Positions 1 to 9,667 of a stretch of 64,000 nt of DNA are shown here, piece by piece (within the stretch, counting starts at the first letter, position 1; each line of letters starts with the position of its first letter). A model generated the notes under the pieces. That model was not told the DNA's origin, did not search any database, and was given only the letters and a program-made list of their open reading frames with translations. The translations under genes and the position numbers were made by a program. The DNA lies in contig NZ_JANUBZ010000004.1 in NCBI RefSeq assembly GCF_024808665.1, positions 336,428 to 400,427 of the forward strand, given 5' to 3'. Source of the stretch: Mucilaginibacter empetricola. Lineage in GTDB: Bacteria; Bacteroidota; Bacteroidia; Sphingobacteriales; Sphingobacteriaceae.

Positions 1-807
1 AACAGCATTGAATATTTCTTCGCGGATGCTAATTGCAGAAAGATCAACCTCTTCTTCGTTAGCGGCTGATAGGTATGTTCTCATCATATCGCCAACGTCG
101 CTAAAAAAGTATCCCGGCATCACGGTATCCAAGTCAATTACACACAAGCCATTTTTCTGGTCATCAAACAATACATTACTTATTTTGGTATCGTGATGTA
201 TAACCCGGAGGGGAATCTCTTTATTAGCGATTAGATTTTTGTAATCTTCTAATATGTTGCGGTGACGATGGATTTCGTTTATTTCGGTTAAAGCCTGCGA
301 AAGTCTTTCTTTATTTGCCTTTTGCAGTGCCGTCTCAAATTGTTCAACCCTTAACGGCAAGTTGTGGAAATCGCTTAAGGTGGTTTTCAGGCTATCCGCG
401 TCAAAATCATTCAGCAGATAAGTAAACCGGCCAAATTGTTTGGCTGCTTCAAAAGCTTCCTTTGCATTGCTCACATAATTTACTGTATGTGAGTTTTTTA
501 TAAATGGGAATAAACGGTAATAATCACCTCCAATTGATTGAACCAGAAAATCGCCCGAAACGGATGGTATTGGCCCGGCAAAAAGATAATCAGGGTAATG
601 CCTGGCGAAGTATTTTTGAATAGCCGACAAATTATCAGCAATAGCCTGCGGCGATTTAAATACATTGGTATTTATTTGTTGCAGGATATACGCTTCGTCT
701 CGTCCGGATACTTTATAGGTATGATTGATCAGACCCGGGCCAAACGGTTGAACCTGGTAATGCGCAGGGTTTAACCCAAAGTTCTTCAAAATATCTTCAA
801 GTAGCAT
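1..807 (-). CDS. Aminoglycoside phosphotransferase (APH)/choline-kinase-family sugar kinase, 3' end outside window
   Basis: Reading the minus strand from the ATG at 805-807 gives 269 codons open to the window edge, so the C-terminus is missing. The translation starts MLLEDILKNFGLNP and carries the kinase catalytic loop VIHHDTKISNVLFD and the metal-binding motif VIDLDTVMPG. These are diagnostic of APH-fold kinases, in the subgroup that includes N-acetylhexosamine 1-kinase (NahK). The gene lies 51 bases downstream of the trehalase on the same strand and is probably co-transcribed with it. A role in phosphorylating a released sugar is inferred from that context; the substrate cannot be told from sequence. 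Confidence 0.8.
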   Translation of the reverse strand, partial: MLLEDILKNFGLNPAHYQVQPFGPGLINHTYKVSGRDEAYILQQINTNVFKSPQAIADNLSAIQKYFARHYPDYLFAGPIPSVSGDFLVQSIGGDYYRLFPFIKNSHTVNYVSNAKEAFEAAKQFGRFTYLLNDFDADSLKTTLSDFHNLPLRVEQFETALQKANKERLSQALTEINEIHRHRNILEDYKNLIANKEIPLRVIHHDTKISNVLFDDQKNGLCVIDLDTVMPGYFFSDVGDMMRTYLSAANEEEVDLSAISIREEIFNAV

Positions 808-858
808 TTTTATAAAAAGATGTCGGCTGCTAATTTAATGATTTGGCAAACAAGCTTA

Positions 859-2424
859 CTACAAACTATCGGTATGATATTTATTAAGCAGGTTTAACAA
901 AACTCCGTTTGTCCAGCCAAAACCATCCTGTAACGGATACTCGCCGCCGCCTGCTTTTGCATCCGTATCAATTACATTATACTTTTCCATTAGCTTGCCA
1001 GTGCTATCAAATACCCTGGTGTTGGTGCCAATCCAGCTTTCGGCAATAGTGCGGGCCAGGCTATTTTGTTGGTATTTATTTAAGCCGTCAATAGCCATGT
1101 ATTGCAAAGGAGCCCAGGCATTTGGGCTGTCCCATTGTTGACCAGAACGTTGAAATGTAGTAACCAACCCGCCCGGTTGAAGAAATTTTGTTTTAAGGAG
1201 CGAAGCAACTTTAATTGCCTGCAAAGTGTCTGCAATTTTAAATTCGAGTGGATAAACGCCTGCCAATGTTTCCACCGGCGTGGTTTGCTTTTGCTGCCAG
1301 TTGTAATCCATAAACCAGCCGCGGTTTTTATCCCAACTGTATTTTAAAATGGCTTTTCTGCGCTGTGTCGCCTTATCCGAATATAGTTTGTATTGAGCAT
1401 CATTGCCTTGTAACTGGTATGATTTAGCAATATCCTGCTCCAGGTGATACAGTAAACAATTTAAATCAACCGGAATAATAGCGGTGGTTTGAATAGTGCT
1501 TAACTGCCCGGTAGTATCCATCCATCGGGTACTAAAATCCCATCCTGACTCTGCCGCTGCCCGTATATTGCGATAAAAATCGCCTGGTTGCTGTTTGGTG
1601 AGCTTTTCGGCATCTATATCTTTTTTATATGATTCTTCGCGTGGTTGGTCAGATGCATCCCAATAACGGTTTAAGATCTCTCCATCGGGCAAACGTACCG
1701 CGTTACGATAGGCGTGGCCAACTGCTAATGTATCAGCTCCGCTCATCCAAAATGCGTATTCTTTAAGTAATTCTTTTTGATATTTTGTTAAAACGGTTTC
1801 GCCTTCATCTTTCACCAATAAATCAATCATCATAGCAAAAAAAGGAGGCTGTGATCGTGTTAAATAATAAGTGCGAGTGCCGTTGGGGATAAAGCCATAT
1901 TTATTTATTAAATAAGCAAAATTGCCAATCATATTTTCAATGATTTTAGTTTTATGACTTTCCTGAAGTCCCAGCATGGTGAAATATGAATCCCAGTAAT
2001 AGGTTTCGCGGAAACGGCCACCAGGTATAATAAAATCATTGGGCAAGGGAATTAACGACGAATATTTTGAGGCTGATGTATGTTTACGATATAAAACTTC
2101 CCAAAGCGTATCAATATGCTTGCGGATACCGGCAGAGATATCACTTTTAAAAACCGGGCCATTGGCTTCGGGCATAATAAAGTTTTGCAAAACAAAGTGC
2201 TTCAGATCAAAGCCCGGAGTTTTTTTTTGCTCATTGTAATCCTTCATAATCAACTCCGGATCACGCCGTGGATCGGCATCTACAAACGTTTTATTATCGG
2301 GAAATATATCTGACAGCTGTACTGCTTCAAATAAGCCAGGAAATAACTGGCGCGGTGTTGGTATTTGTGCGTAAACAAAACCCATGGCAAGCGCCACACA
2401 TAAGGTTAGGAAGAGTCTTCTCAT
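859..2424 (-). CDS. treA: Periplasmic trehalase, glycoside hydrolase family 37
   Basis: This 521-residue enzyme should hydrolyse alpha,alpha-trehalose to two glucoses. It has a signal peptide of about 19 residues (MRRLFLTLCVALAMGFVYA) and therefore acts in the periplasm. Both GH37 signatures are visible: PGGRFRETYYWDSYF near residues 133-148 and QWDSPNAWAPLQ near 428-440. Gly-rich GGGEYPLQDGFGWTNGV near the C-terminus is also typical. Length matches the family (about 500-560). It is divergent from the DUF6377 regulator of the SusCD locus and upstream of the sugar-kinase-like gene, which places it in an alpha-glucoside utilisation region. Confidence 0.93.
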   Translation of the reverse strand: MRRLFLTLCVALAMGFVYAQIPTPRQLFPGLFEAVQLSDIFPDNKTFVDADPRRDPELIMKDYNEQKKTPGFDLKHFVLQNFIMPEANGPVFKSDISAGIRKHIDTLWEVLYRKHTSASKYSSLIPLPNDFIIPGGRFRETYYWDSYFTMLGLQESHKTKIIENMIGNFAYLINKYGFIPNGTRTYYLTRSQPPFFAMMIDLLVKDEGETVLTKYQKELLKEYAFWMSGADTLAVGHAYRNAVRLPDGEILNRYWDASDQPREESYKKDIDAEKLTKQQPGDFYRNIRAAAESGWDFSTRWMDTTGQLSTIQTTAIIPVDLNCLLYHLEQDIAKSYQLQGNDAQYKLYSDKATQRRKAILKYSWDKNRGWFMDYNWQQKQTTPVETLAGVYPLEFKIADTLQAIKVASLLKTKFLQPGGLVTTFQRSGQQWDSPNAWAPLQYMAIDGLNKYQQNSLARTIAESWIGTNTRVFDSTGKLMEKYNVIDTDAKAGGGEYPLQDGFGWTNGVLLNLLNKYHTDSL

Positions 2425-2748
2425 GGTTATAATTGGCTATATTTTATCAGTAACAAAAGTGACAAGCTTTTATCAACCGGCAAAAAAATACATTGGTGTG
2501 TAATTGCTGAAAGATAAAAATAATATTAAATAAACCGGACAAATATTAATTAATATATAAATGCCGGTTATGTATAAAAAACCGACTGCCAGATCAACGC
2601 CCGTTTTGATCTTAAAAATTGAAATTTCAAAATCTCTCATTACATTGCGGGCACCAACTATAAATACAAAAATATTAGGTACAGACGTTAAAATGCGTTA
2701 AATTAAGCTCGTTTTAAACGTTTTCTTCCTGCAACAACCAATTTTAAT
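2425..2748. promoter_or_regulatory. Divergent intergenic region between trehalase and DUF6377 regulator
   Basis: This 324-base AT-rich spacer must hold the promoters of both diverging genes. Four CGTT cores occur at 2686, 2696, 2710 and 2719, the last two forming an imperfect palindrome (CGTTTTAAACG) just upstream of the regulator start. They could be operator half-sites, but no known binding protein can be assigned. No small gene was seen. Confidence 0.3.
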
Positions 2749-4371
2749 ATGAGAATTTTTTTTGCCGTTCTGTTTATGGTGTGTTTTGGCTATCGGGCAA
2801 TTGCATCACCAACAACTGATAGTCTTTTAAATGTATTAAAAACAGAGCTTGCTAATAAAAAGCAATACGATGATCAAAAAGAAGCACGGATAAATGGACT
2901 GAAAGAGACGTTGGCTACCATCTCAAAAAAAGATTATTCGTCGCAATACAATATCAGCGTTAAATTATATGAAGAGTATAAAGTTTATCAGTTCGATTCG
3001 GCATATGTGTATACCCAGAAGCTGCTTAATATCAGTCTGATAACTAACGATATTACCAAACAATATGAAAGCCGCATAAAATTGGGTTTTATATTACTGT
3101 CGTCGGGGATGTTTAAAGAGACGTTTGATTGTTTAAATCAAATTAATTCCCGGGTTTTGAACGATAGCTCGAGATTAGAATATTATGCGTTAAAGGCCCG
3201 TGCCTATTCGGATCTGGCCGATTATAATAATGATAAGTATTATACCTCGTTTGATAACCAATCAGCCATTAAATACCTTGATTCTGCTATACAATCGGCC
3301 AAACCCGAGTCATTCGAAATGCTGATGCATTTGGGCGACCGACAATTAATATCAGGAATGACACAGCAGCCATCGTTAGATTATATAAGGTTGCTTGATC
3401 ATTATAACCTTACCGCACACCAAAGGGCAATGGTGGCTACAGGCTTAAGCTCCTTTTATTCGGAGGCATCGCAAAAAGATGAACGGATAAAGCTTTTAAC
3501 CATTGGCGCCATTAATGATATCCGATCTTCAACCAAAGAAACATTGGCCATGTTTAAACTGGGTGAACTGCTTTATCATGATGGCGATTATATAGACGCT
3601 TACACTTTTATACAGCAGGCTATGGATGATGCCCAATACTATGGCGCCCGGCTTCGTAAAATAAAAATAGCAGCTGTTTTGCCATTGGTTGATGCACAGA
3701 AAATTATAAAAGCAGAGAACGAAAAAAACAGGTTCCTGATCTATTTCTTATCAATTGCGGCTGTTTCGTTGTTAATTACCCTGATATTTTTTATTGTTTT
3801 TATTCAGCTGAAACGATTGAAAGCCAAGGAGAAAATAATAGAAGAGAAAAATGTGTTGCTCGAAAAAATAAACAGCAAACTAAATGAAGATACCCATATT
3901 AAAGAAGAGTACATCGGTTACTTTTTTAATGTGATATCGGGATACATATTAAAACTGGAGAAACTTAAAAGAAGTGTGGAGCGCAAAATATCGACCAAGA
4001 AATATGATGATGTATTGCTCACTGTTAACGAGATCAACATAAAAAAAGAACGCGAAACACTGTTTTATACCTTTGATCATGTGTTTTTGAAGATATTCCC
4101 CAATTTTATAACCATGTTTAATTCTTTGTTGAAAAAGGAAGATCAGATATGGCCCAAAGACAATGAAGTATTAAATACTGACCTGCGCATATTTGCCTTG
4201 ATGCGCTTAGGGATAAATGACAACGAAACCATTGCCAACATCCTGGAGTATTCGGTAAATACCATTTACGTGTATAAAATGCGTATTAAAGCCAAAGCCC
4301 TTGTTCCTAATGATCAGTTTGAGCATAAAATAATGGCCATAAAAGCGGTTGATATTTTAAGTAAAAATTGA
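2749..4371 (+). CDS. DUF6377-type membrane-bound transcriptional regulator
   Basis: A 540-residue regulator of a kind found beside SusC/SusD genes in Bacteroidota. In order: signal peptide (1-19), a helical TPR-like region (about 80-310), one membrane helix (about 327-353, rich in I/L/F), a coiled coil (about 355-385), and a C-terminal domain ending in a LuxR-like helix-turn-helix (about 487-520, NDNETIANILEYSVNTIYVY). The layout suggests a periplasmic sensing part and a cytoplasmic DNA-binding part in one chain. It lies 627 bases upstream of susC on the same strand, so control of the SusCD operon and perhaps the divergent trehalase is likely but inferred. Confidence 0.82.
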   Translation: MRIFFAVLFMVCFGYRAIASPTTDSLLNVLKTELANKKQYDDQKEARINGLKETLATISKKDYSSQYNISVKLYEEYKVYQFDSAYVYTQKLLNISLITNDITKQYESRIKLGFILLSSGMFKETFDCLNQINSRVLNDSSRLEYYALKARAYSDLADYNNDKYYTSFDNQSAIKYLDSAIQSAKPESFEMLMHLGDRQLISGMTQQPSLDYIRLLDHYNLTAHQRAMVATGLSSFYSEASQKDERIKLLTIGAINDIRSSTKETLAMFKLGELLYHDGDYIDAYTFIQQAMDDAQYYGARLRKIKIAAVLPLVDAQKIIKAENEKNRFLIYFLSIAAVSLLITLIFFIVFIQLKRLKAKEKIIEEKNVLLEKINSKLNEDTHIKEEYIGYFFNVISGYILKLEKLKRSVERKISTKKYDDVLLTVNEINIKKERETLFYTFDHVFLKIFPNFITMFNSLLKKEDQIWPKDNEVLNTDLRIFALMRLGINDNETIANILEYSVNTIYVYKMRIKAKALVPNDQFEHKIMAIKAVDILSKN

Positions 4372-4998
4372 CAGGCCTTTTCTTTATTAATACTTAAAGG
4401 CAGATGGCCGGTGGTTAAAAAACTATAGTCTTTTGCAAATATTTTACCATTAAGGGTTAAATTAGGCTTATATTTTTTTGACTTTACTTATTTTTAACTA
4501 TCTGTTTTTCAATATTTTACTTTTTAAAAAATGCATATTTTCTTATATTTTGAAAAAAAAAGTATGCAATGCGCTCATCTAACTATTACTTTGTAGATAT
4601 ATATATTATTTACCAATTATACCAGTATTAGAATTTAATAGCTGAATATATATCAACTGCTTGTTTAAGCAGATAAACCAAATAAATTATAAAAGTATTT
4701 TTCGTGCCCGCTGTTCTTTTTGTACGGCTATAACTGTTTAAGAATTTAACCTTACCAGGGCTAATGGTGCATTTATTTTATGCACAATAAGCTGCTATTT
4801 TTTATACTTTTTAAACCAAACTATGAGCAACCAGATAAAACCCGACCCCACTTAAAACCGAAATTAAATCAAACTAAAATACACCGCAATAAATTATAGG
4901 TTACGATAATTTATCCATAGGAATATTTTAAATGATTTAATTTATTATAGATTAATAATTATATTTACTCAACCAATTTTAAACTCAATCCTAAATTT
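4372..4998 (+). promoter_or_regulatory. Long AT-rich leader/promoter region of the SusCD operon
   Basis: The 627 bases between the regulator and susC contain no credible gene. The length is typical of the regulated upstream regions of SusCD operons. A TTACTTTG element at 4586-4593 is one base from the Bacteroidota -7 consensus (TAnnTTTG), but no well-spaced -33 box was found, so no promoter is assigned precisely. Confidence 0.3.
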
Positions 4999-7980
4999 AT
5001 GCAGCTAAAAAATTTACTTAAAGTAAGTTGTTTTGCCATATTTTGCTTTTTTGCATTGCCGGTTATGGCGCAAAACAAAGCAATTACTGGTAAAGTAACA
5101 GATGCCCGCGATGGCTCTACTATCCCGGGGGTGTCCGTTGTAGTAAAGGGCACAACTATCGGTACCAATACCGACATTAATGGTACCTTTAAACTTTCCG
5201 TTCCCGAATCGGCCACAACCCTGGTGGTGTCATTTTTAGGCTATACCAAACTAGAAGTGCCTATTACAGCTGAACCTCTTGTTATTAAGCTACAGCCAAC
5301 CGAAACCGCGCTGAATGAAGTAGTAGTAGTAAGTGTAGGTTACGGTTCACAACGTAAGAAAGATCTTACAGGCGCTGTAGAAAGCATCTCGGCTAAAGAT
5401 TTTAATCAGGGAACTATCATTAATCCTTTGGATCAAATTCAGGGTAAGGTGGCCGGCCTGGTTATTATACAAGGCGGTGGTGACCCTAACTCTGGTGTAG
5501 GTTCAATGGGCGGTCCGAAAACTACCATCCGTTTACGTGGCCAAACATCTATCAGCGGTGATCAGTCTCCATTATTTGTTGTTGATGGTGTTCCGCTGGA
5601 TAACGCACTTGAATTTCAGAACATTGCCCCAGGTGATATCGAATCATACGACGTTTTGAAGGATGCATCAGCCACTTCCATTTACGGTTCGCGCGGTGCC
5701 AATGGCGTTATTCTGGTAAATACCAAAAGAGGAAAAGCCGGCAGAACTGAGATTAATTACAGCGGTACTGTGGGTATTGCCAATCAAAGCAAGTACTACG
5801 ATCTGCTAAATACTCCTGAATATCTGGCTGCTATGCAAAGTTTGAACCTTACTCCTGCAACAGGGCAAGGCGAATCAAACAGCGTTAATACCGACTGGCA
5901 AAAAGCTATAGTACGTACTGCTGTTACCGAAAGCAATAATCTTGCTATCTCCGGAGGTTCGGGCGAATTTAGCTATCGTGCGTCATTAAACTATCAGGAT
6001 CAACCAGGTGTAATTATCAACAGTGATAAACAACAACTGGGTATCCGTTTTACTGCCGAAGAAAAGGCATTAAATGATAAGTTGGACATTATCATGGGGA
6101 TTTCAAACGTTAATACCAACCGTAGTTTAGTAAATTACCAGGATATCGGTTATGTATTTAATGCATTGCCAACTATACCTGTCAGACTTGCTAACGGACA
6201 GTTTAATGATTTTGGTGCAGGTTATAACGCTTATAACCCGGTTGAATATTTAAGTGAAACTTATGACAGACACAATGAATATTTAACCAACATCAATACC
6301 ACTATTAATTATAACATTCTTCCATCGTTAAAAATAGGGGTAACCGGAGCAACAAGCCGTAATAATGTGCAAACGCATTTATTTATACCAAGTTTTACTG
6401 CTCAAAATAGTAATAGTGCCGCTTCTGATACTACGTTTAATACCAATTCGTACAAGGGTGATATTCACATCAACTACGATAAAAAATTTGGTAAAAATAC
6501 CATCTCTGCAACGGCGGTATACGAGTATAGTGTATTTTACGACCAAAATTTCTTTGCTTCAGCACAACAATTGCTGGTTCCATCTGGTTTAGATAATAAC
6601 CTGGGTACAGGTTTGGAACCGGTTGCTGCACCAATAGGTTCATACAAAGATGAATACGAATTAGCATCATACCTTGGACGCGTAAACTATAATTACGATA
6701 GTCGTTTTTATGCTACTGCTTCTATAAGAAGTGACCGTTCGAGTAAGTTCGGTGCCAACAACCAGGTAGGTTATTTCCCGGCCTTTGATTTGGCATACCG
6801 TTTAAAACGTGATTTGGTTAGTAGTGTTGATTGGATCAATGATTTAAAAATAAGGGCAGGTATTGGTGAAACAGGTAATGCCAATGGCATTGGACCTTAC
6901 ACCAACTTAGGATTAGTTGGACCCGGTAATAAATATTACGATGGCGGTTCTGGCAATTATCCGGCAAGTTATGCGCCAACCCAAAATCCAAACCCCGATT
7001 TGAAATGGGAAACCAGAATTGGACGTAACATAGGTCTTGACTTCTCTTTGTTTAATGATCGTTTATCAGGAAACCTGAATTATTATAATGACAAAACCAA
7101 AGATTTGTTATTTGCTAATGCAGTGCCTCAGCCACCAAATATCTTCCCAACAACAGAATCAAATGTTGGCTCATTAATTAACAAAGGCTTTGAAGCTCAG
7201 CTTACTGGTCATATATTAACTGGACAAGGTATCAATTGGACAGCATCTGGAAATATCAACTTTACCAATACCAAAATCCAGAGTCTGTCAGGAACACTTG
7301 ATGGTCAGCCGATACAAACATCATATATAAATGCCGGCCTTGCACAAGGGCAGGGCTTAAGTTCAAACCCTATAACACGTATAGCACCTGGATATTCTCC
7401 TTATGTGTTTTACATCCCTCACTATACAGGTGTAAATGCACAAGGTGTTGAAACATTTGACGGGAAAACACTTGCTGATTGGGCCGGTAACGTTGCACCA
7501 AGTCATTATATTGACCCGGCACCAAAATTCAATTACGGTTTAAGCAATACGTTTGATTATAACAACTGGACCTTCAGCTTCTTTTTCAGGGGTGTTTATG
7601 GATTGAAGATATTCAATAATACGCTGCTTGATTATGAGTCAGTTACCCGTTTGCCTTCAACAAATACAACCAGAGCGGCATTAACCAACGGTGTTGCCAG
7701 CGGCCCGGTTGTATCAGACAGATGGTTGGAAGGTGCATCATTCCTGAAATTGGATAATGCATCCTTAGGTTATACCTTTAGCCACATTAAAGGACTTAAC
7801 TCTATCAGGGTTTTTATAGCAACAAATAACTTGTTTACAATAACCAAATACAGAGGACTTGATCCGGAAGTTTCAACCGGTATAGGCTCACAAAGTTACA
7901 TTGATGCCGATTACGGAGGCTTTGCTTATTATCCACCAGTAAGATCATTCACTTTTGGTACCAATGTTTCATTTAAATAG
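4999..7980 (+). CDS. SusC/RagA-family TonB-linked outer-membrane transporter
   Basis: A 993-residue outer-membrane importer that works with the SusD-like lipoprotein encoded next. It has a signal peptide (about 1-24, ending PVMAQ), a carboxypeptidase-regulatory-like beta-sandwich domain (ITGKVTDARDGSTIPGVSV, about 29-105), the linker NEVVVVSVGYGSQRKKDLTG, the plug domain with PLFVVDGVPLDN, SIYGSRGANGVILV, and a long beta-barrel ending in an aromatic residue plus K (TFGTNVSFK). There is no STN anti-sigma-interaction domain, which fits control by the adjacent DUF6377 protein rather than by a FecR/sigma pair. The substrate is probably a short alpha-glucan or disaccharide, from the GH65 and GH37 genes nearby. 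Confidence 0.95.
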   Translation: MQLKNLLKVSCFAIFCFFALPVMAQNKAITGKVTDARDGSTIPGVSVVVKGTTIGTNTDINGTFKLSVPESATTLVVSFLGYTKLEVPITAEPLVIKLQPTETALNEVVVVSVGYGSQRKKDLTGAVESISAKDFNQGTIINPLDQIQGKVAGLVIIQGGGDPNSGVGSMGGPKTTIRLRGQTSISGDQSPLFVVDGVPLDNALEFQNIAPGDIESYDVLKDASATSIYGSRGANGVILVNTKRGKAGRTEINYSGTVGIANQSKYYDLLNTPEYLAAMQSLNLTPATGQGESNSVNTDWQKAIVRTAVTESNNLAISGGSGEFSYRASLNYQDQPGVIINSDKQQLGIRFTAEEKALNDKLDIIMGISNVNTNRSLVNYQDIGYVFNALPTIPVRLANGQFNDFGAGYNAYNPVEYLSETYDRHNEYLTNINTTINYNILPSLKIGVTGATSRNNVQTHLFIPSFTAQNSNSAASDTTFNTNSYKGDIHINYDKKFGKNTISATAVYEYSVFYDQNFFASAQQLLVPSGLDNNLGTGLEPVAAPIGSYKDEYELASYLGRVNYNYDSRFYATASIRSDRSSKFGANNQVGYFPAFDLAYRLKRDLVSSVDWINDLKIRAGIGETGNANGIGPYTNLGLVGPGNKYYDGGSGNYPASYAPTQNPNPDLKWETRIGRNIGLDFSLFNDRLSGNLNYYNDKTKDLLFANAVPQPPNIFPTTESNVGSLINKGFEAQLTGHILTGQGINWTASGNINFTNTKIQSLSGTLDGQPIQTSYINAGLAQGQGLSSNPITRIAPGYSPYVFYIPHYTGVNAQGVETFDGKTLADWAGNVAPSHYIDPAPKFNYGLSNTFDYNNWTFSFFFRGVYGLKIFNNTLLDYESVTRLPSTNTTRAALTNGVASGPVVSDRWLEGASFLKLDNASLGYTFSHIKGLNSIRVFIATNNLFTITKYRGLDPEVSTGIGSQSYIDADYGGFAYYPPVRSFTFGTNVSFK

Positions 7981-8016
7981 TAAATGTTATTGATTAATAA
8001 TTAAAATATTAAAGAT

Positions 8017-9543
8017 ATGAAGAACAAGAAAATCCTACTTCTGCTCGCGGTTTTTGTGGCGGCGAGTAGCTTTATAACCTCATGTAAAAAGCTTCCGCAA
8101 AACACATATAGCGCGGTGCCGGTTGATGACTTTTTTCAAACGCCTGCTCAGATTGCTGCAGGTTTAGCTCCGGCTTATACAGCTGCAACGCCTTTGCAAA
8201 CAGAAAACGTTTTTCAGCTGAATGAGGCAACCACCGATGAAATGGTTATTCCAACTCGTGGTAATAACTGGTACGATGGTGGCGAACATCAGCAATTATG
8301 GCTGCACACTGTTGATGAAAACAATGCAAATGATAACGGAGGCTGGACAGATTTGAGCAACGGCATTACCAAATGTAACTTCGTTATCAGTATTATTAAC
8401 GGTTTGGCAACAAAACCGGCAAATGCTCCGGCTTTGATTGCTGAAATCAGCGTTTTGCGCGATTACTATATCTTTTTGATGACGGACCTGTACGGAAATA
8501 TTCCACTGGTAACATCATATAGTACAAGCGCAAGTCTTGCTCCTGTAAAACGCGCAGACATATACGCCTATTTGATTTCTGATTTAACGAAGAACGTTCC
8601 TTTGTTATCAACTGACAATGTTTCCACTAACGCAGCCCTTTATGGCCACGTGAATCAATGGGCCGGAGATATGTTACTGGCTAAGTTATATCTAAATGCT
8701 CAGGTTTATACAGGCACTGCCGATTGGGCCAATGCTTTAAAGTATGCTAATTTGGTTATTGCTTCTGGTAAATACAGCCTACAGCCTAACTTCTTAGATA
8801 ACTTTACCTATAATAACCGTGGTTCGGTTGAGAACATATTTGTGATTCCTTTCAATAATCCAAATATTCCGGGAAATGTTATACAGATGTATACATTGAA
8901 TTATGCCAATAACTTAACTTACAATTTAGTAAATCAGCCATACAATGGTTTTTGCGCGCCGACTGCTTTCTATGATTCTTTTGACAACGCCGACGTAAGA
9001 AAGAAAATGTGGATTGTTGGCCAACAAAATACCAGCGATGGAACTCCAATAGCAGGCGTGGTGTTGAGTAAATACGTATTGGAACTAAGTAATCCTGCCG
9101 ATAGTTTTGCTTATGCAGGTGCCAGAAGCGTTAAATATCAGCCGCAACCAGGTACCGGTAGCGCCGGGACTAGTAATGATGGTGTTAGATTCCGTTTAGC
9201 TGATGCGTATATGATGGCTGCCGAAGCAGAATTAGAAACGGGAGATGTTGCAGATGCTGTTACCAACGTGAATTTGATAAGGGCAAGAGCTGGATTAACA
9301 CCAATTACTACACTTACACTTGACCAATTGCTTACAGAACGTGGGCACGAGTTTGCATGGGAAGGTTGGAGAAGAAACGACCTGATCAGGTTTGAAGTAG
9401 CCACCGGCACGCATTATTACACCGGCGCACGCACGCCTGATAAACCAGCGGATGCAGACAATCATACGTTTGTTTTCCCAATACCATTAATTCAAAGAAA
9501 CACCAACCCGTTATTGGTGCAGAACCCGGGTTATGGTAACTAA
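8017..9543 (+). CDS. SusD/RagB-family nutrient-binding outer-membrane lipoprotein
   Basis: A 508-residue surface lipoprotein that caps the SusC channel and binds the sugar. Signal peptide with lipobox SFITSC, lipidated Cys23. The C-terminal SusD motif region is clear: VRFRLADAYMMAAEAELE, then VNLIRARAGL, then LLTERGHEFAWEGWRRNDLIRF, and the ending PIPLIQRNTNPLLVQNPGY. It follows susC after 36 bases, and a strong terminator follows it, so the core operon is susC-susD. Confidence 0.95.
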   Translation: MKNKKILLLLAVFVAASSFITSCKKLPQNTYSAVPVDDFFQTPAQIAAGLAPAYTAATPLQTENVFQLNEATTDEMVIPTRGNNWYDGGEHQQLWLHTVDENNANDNGGWTDLSNGITKCNFVISIINGLATKPANAPALIAEISVLRDYYIFLMTDLYGNIPLVTSYSTSASLAPVKRADIYAYLISDLTKNVPLLSTDNVSTNAALYGHVNQWAGDMLLAKLYLNAQVYTGTADWANALKYANLVIASGKYSLQPNFLDNFTYNNRGSVENIFVIPFNNPNIPGNVIQMYTLNYANNLTYNLVNQPYNGFCAPTAFYDSFDNADVRKKMWIVGQQNTSDGTPIAGVVLSKYVLELSNPADSFAYAGARSVKYQPQPGTGSAGTSNDGVRFRLADAYMMAAEAELETGDVADAVTNVNLIRARAGLTPITTLTLDQLLTERGHEFAWEGWRRNDLIRFEVATGTHYYTGARTPDKPADADNHTFVFPIPLIQRNTNPLLVQNPGYGN

Positions 9544-9567
9544 GGTTTAATAATATTCTCTATCTGC

Positions 9568-9604
9568 AATAATGGAACGGCTTTTAGCTGTTCCATTATT
9601 TTTT
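9568..9604 (+). terminator. Rho-independent terminator after susD
   Basis: A perfect 11-base-pair stem (AATAATGGAAC at 9568-9578, GTTCCATTATT at 9590-9600) with an 11-base loop runs into a T run (9599-9604). It lies 25 bases after the susD stop. It would reduce read-through into the next four genes. Confidence 0.85.
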
Positions 9605-9667
9605 ACCGCAAATTGTATTTTCATATTTGTTTAATAGATTGCACTACAAGGCTAAAAAGCTTTTTTA

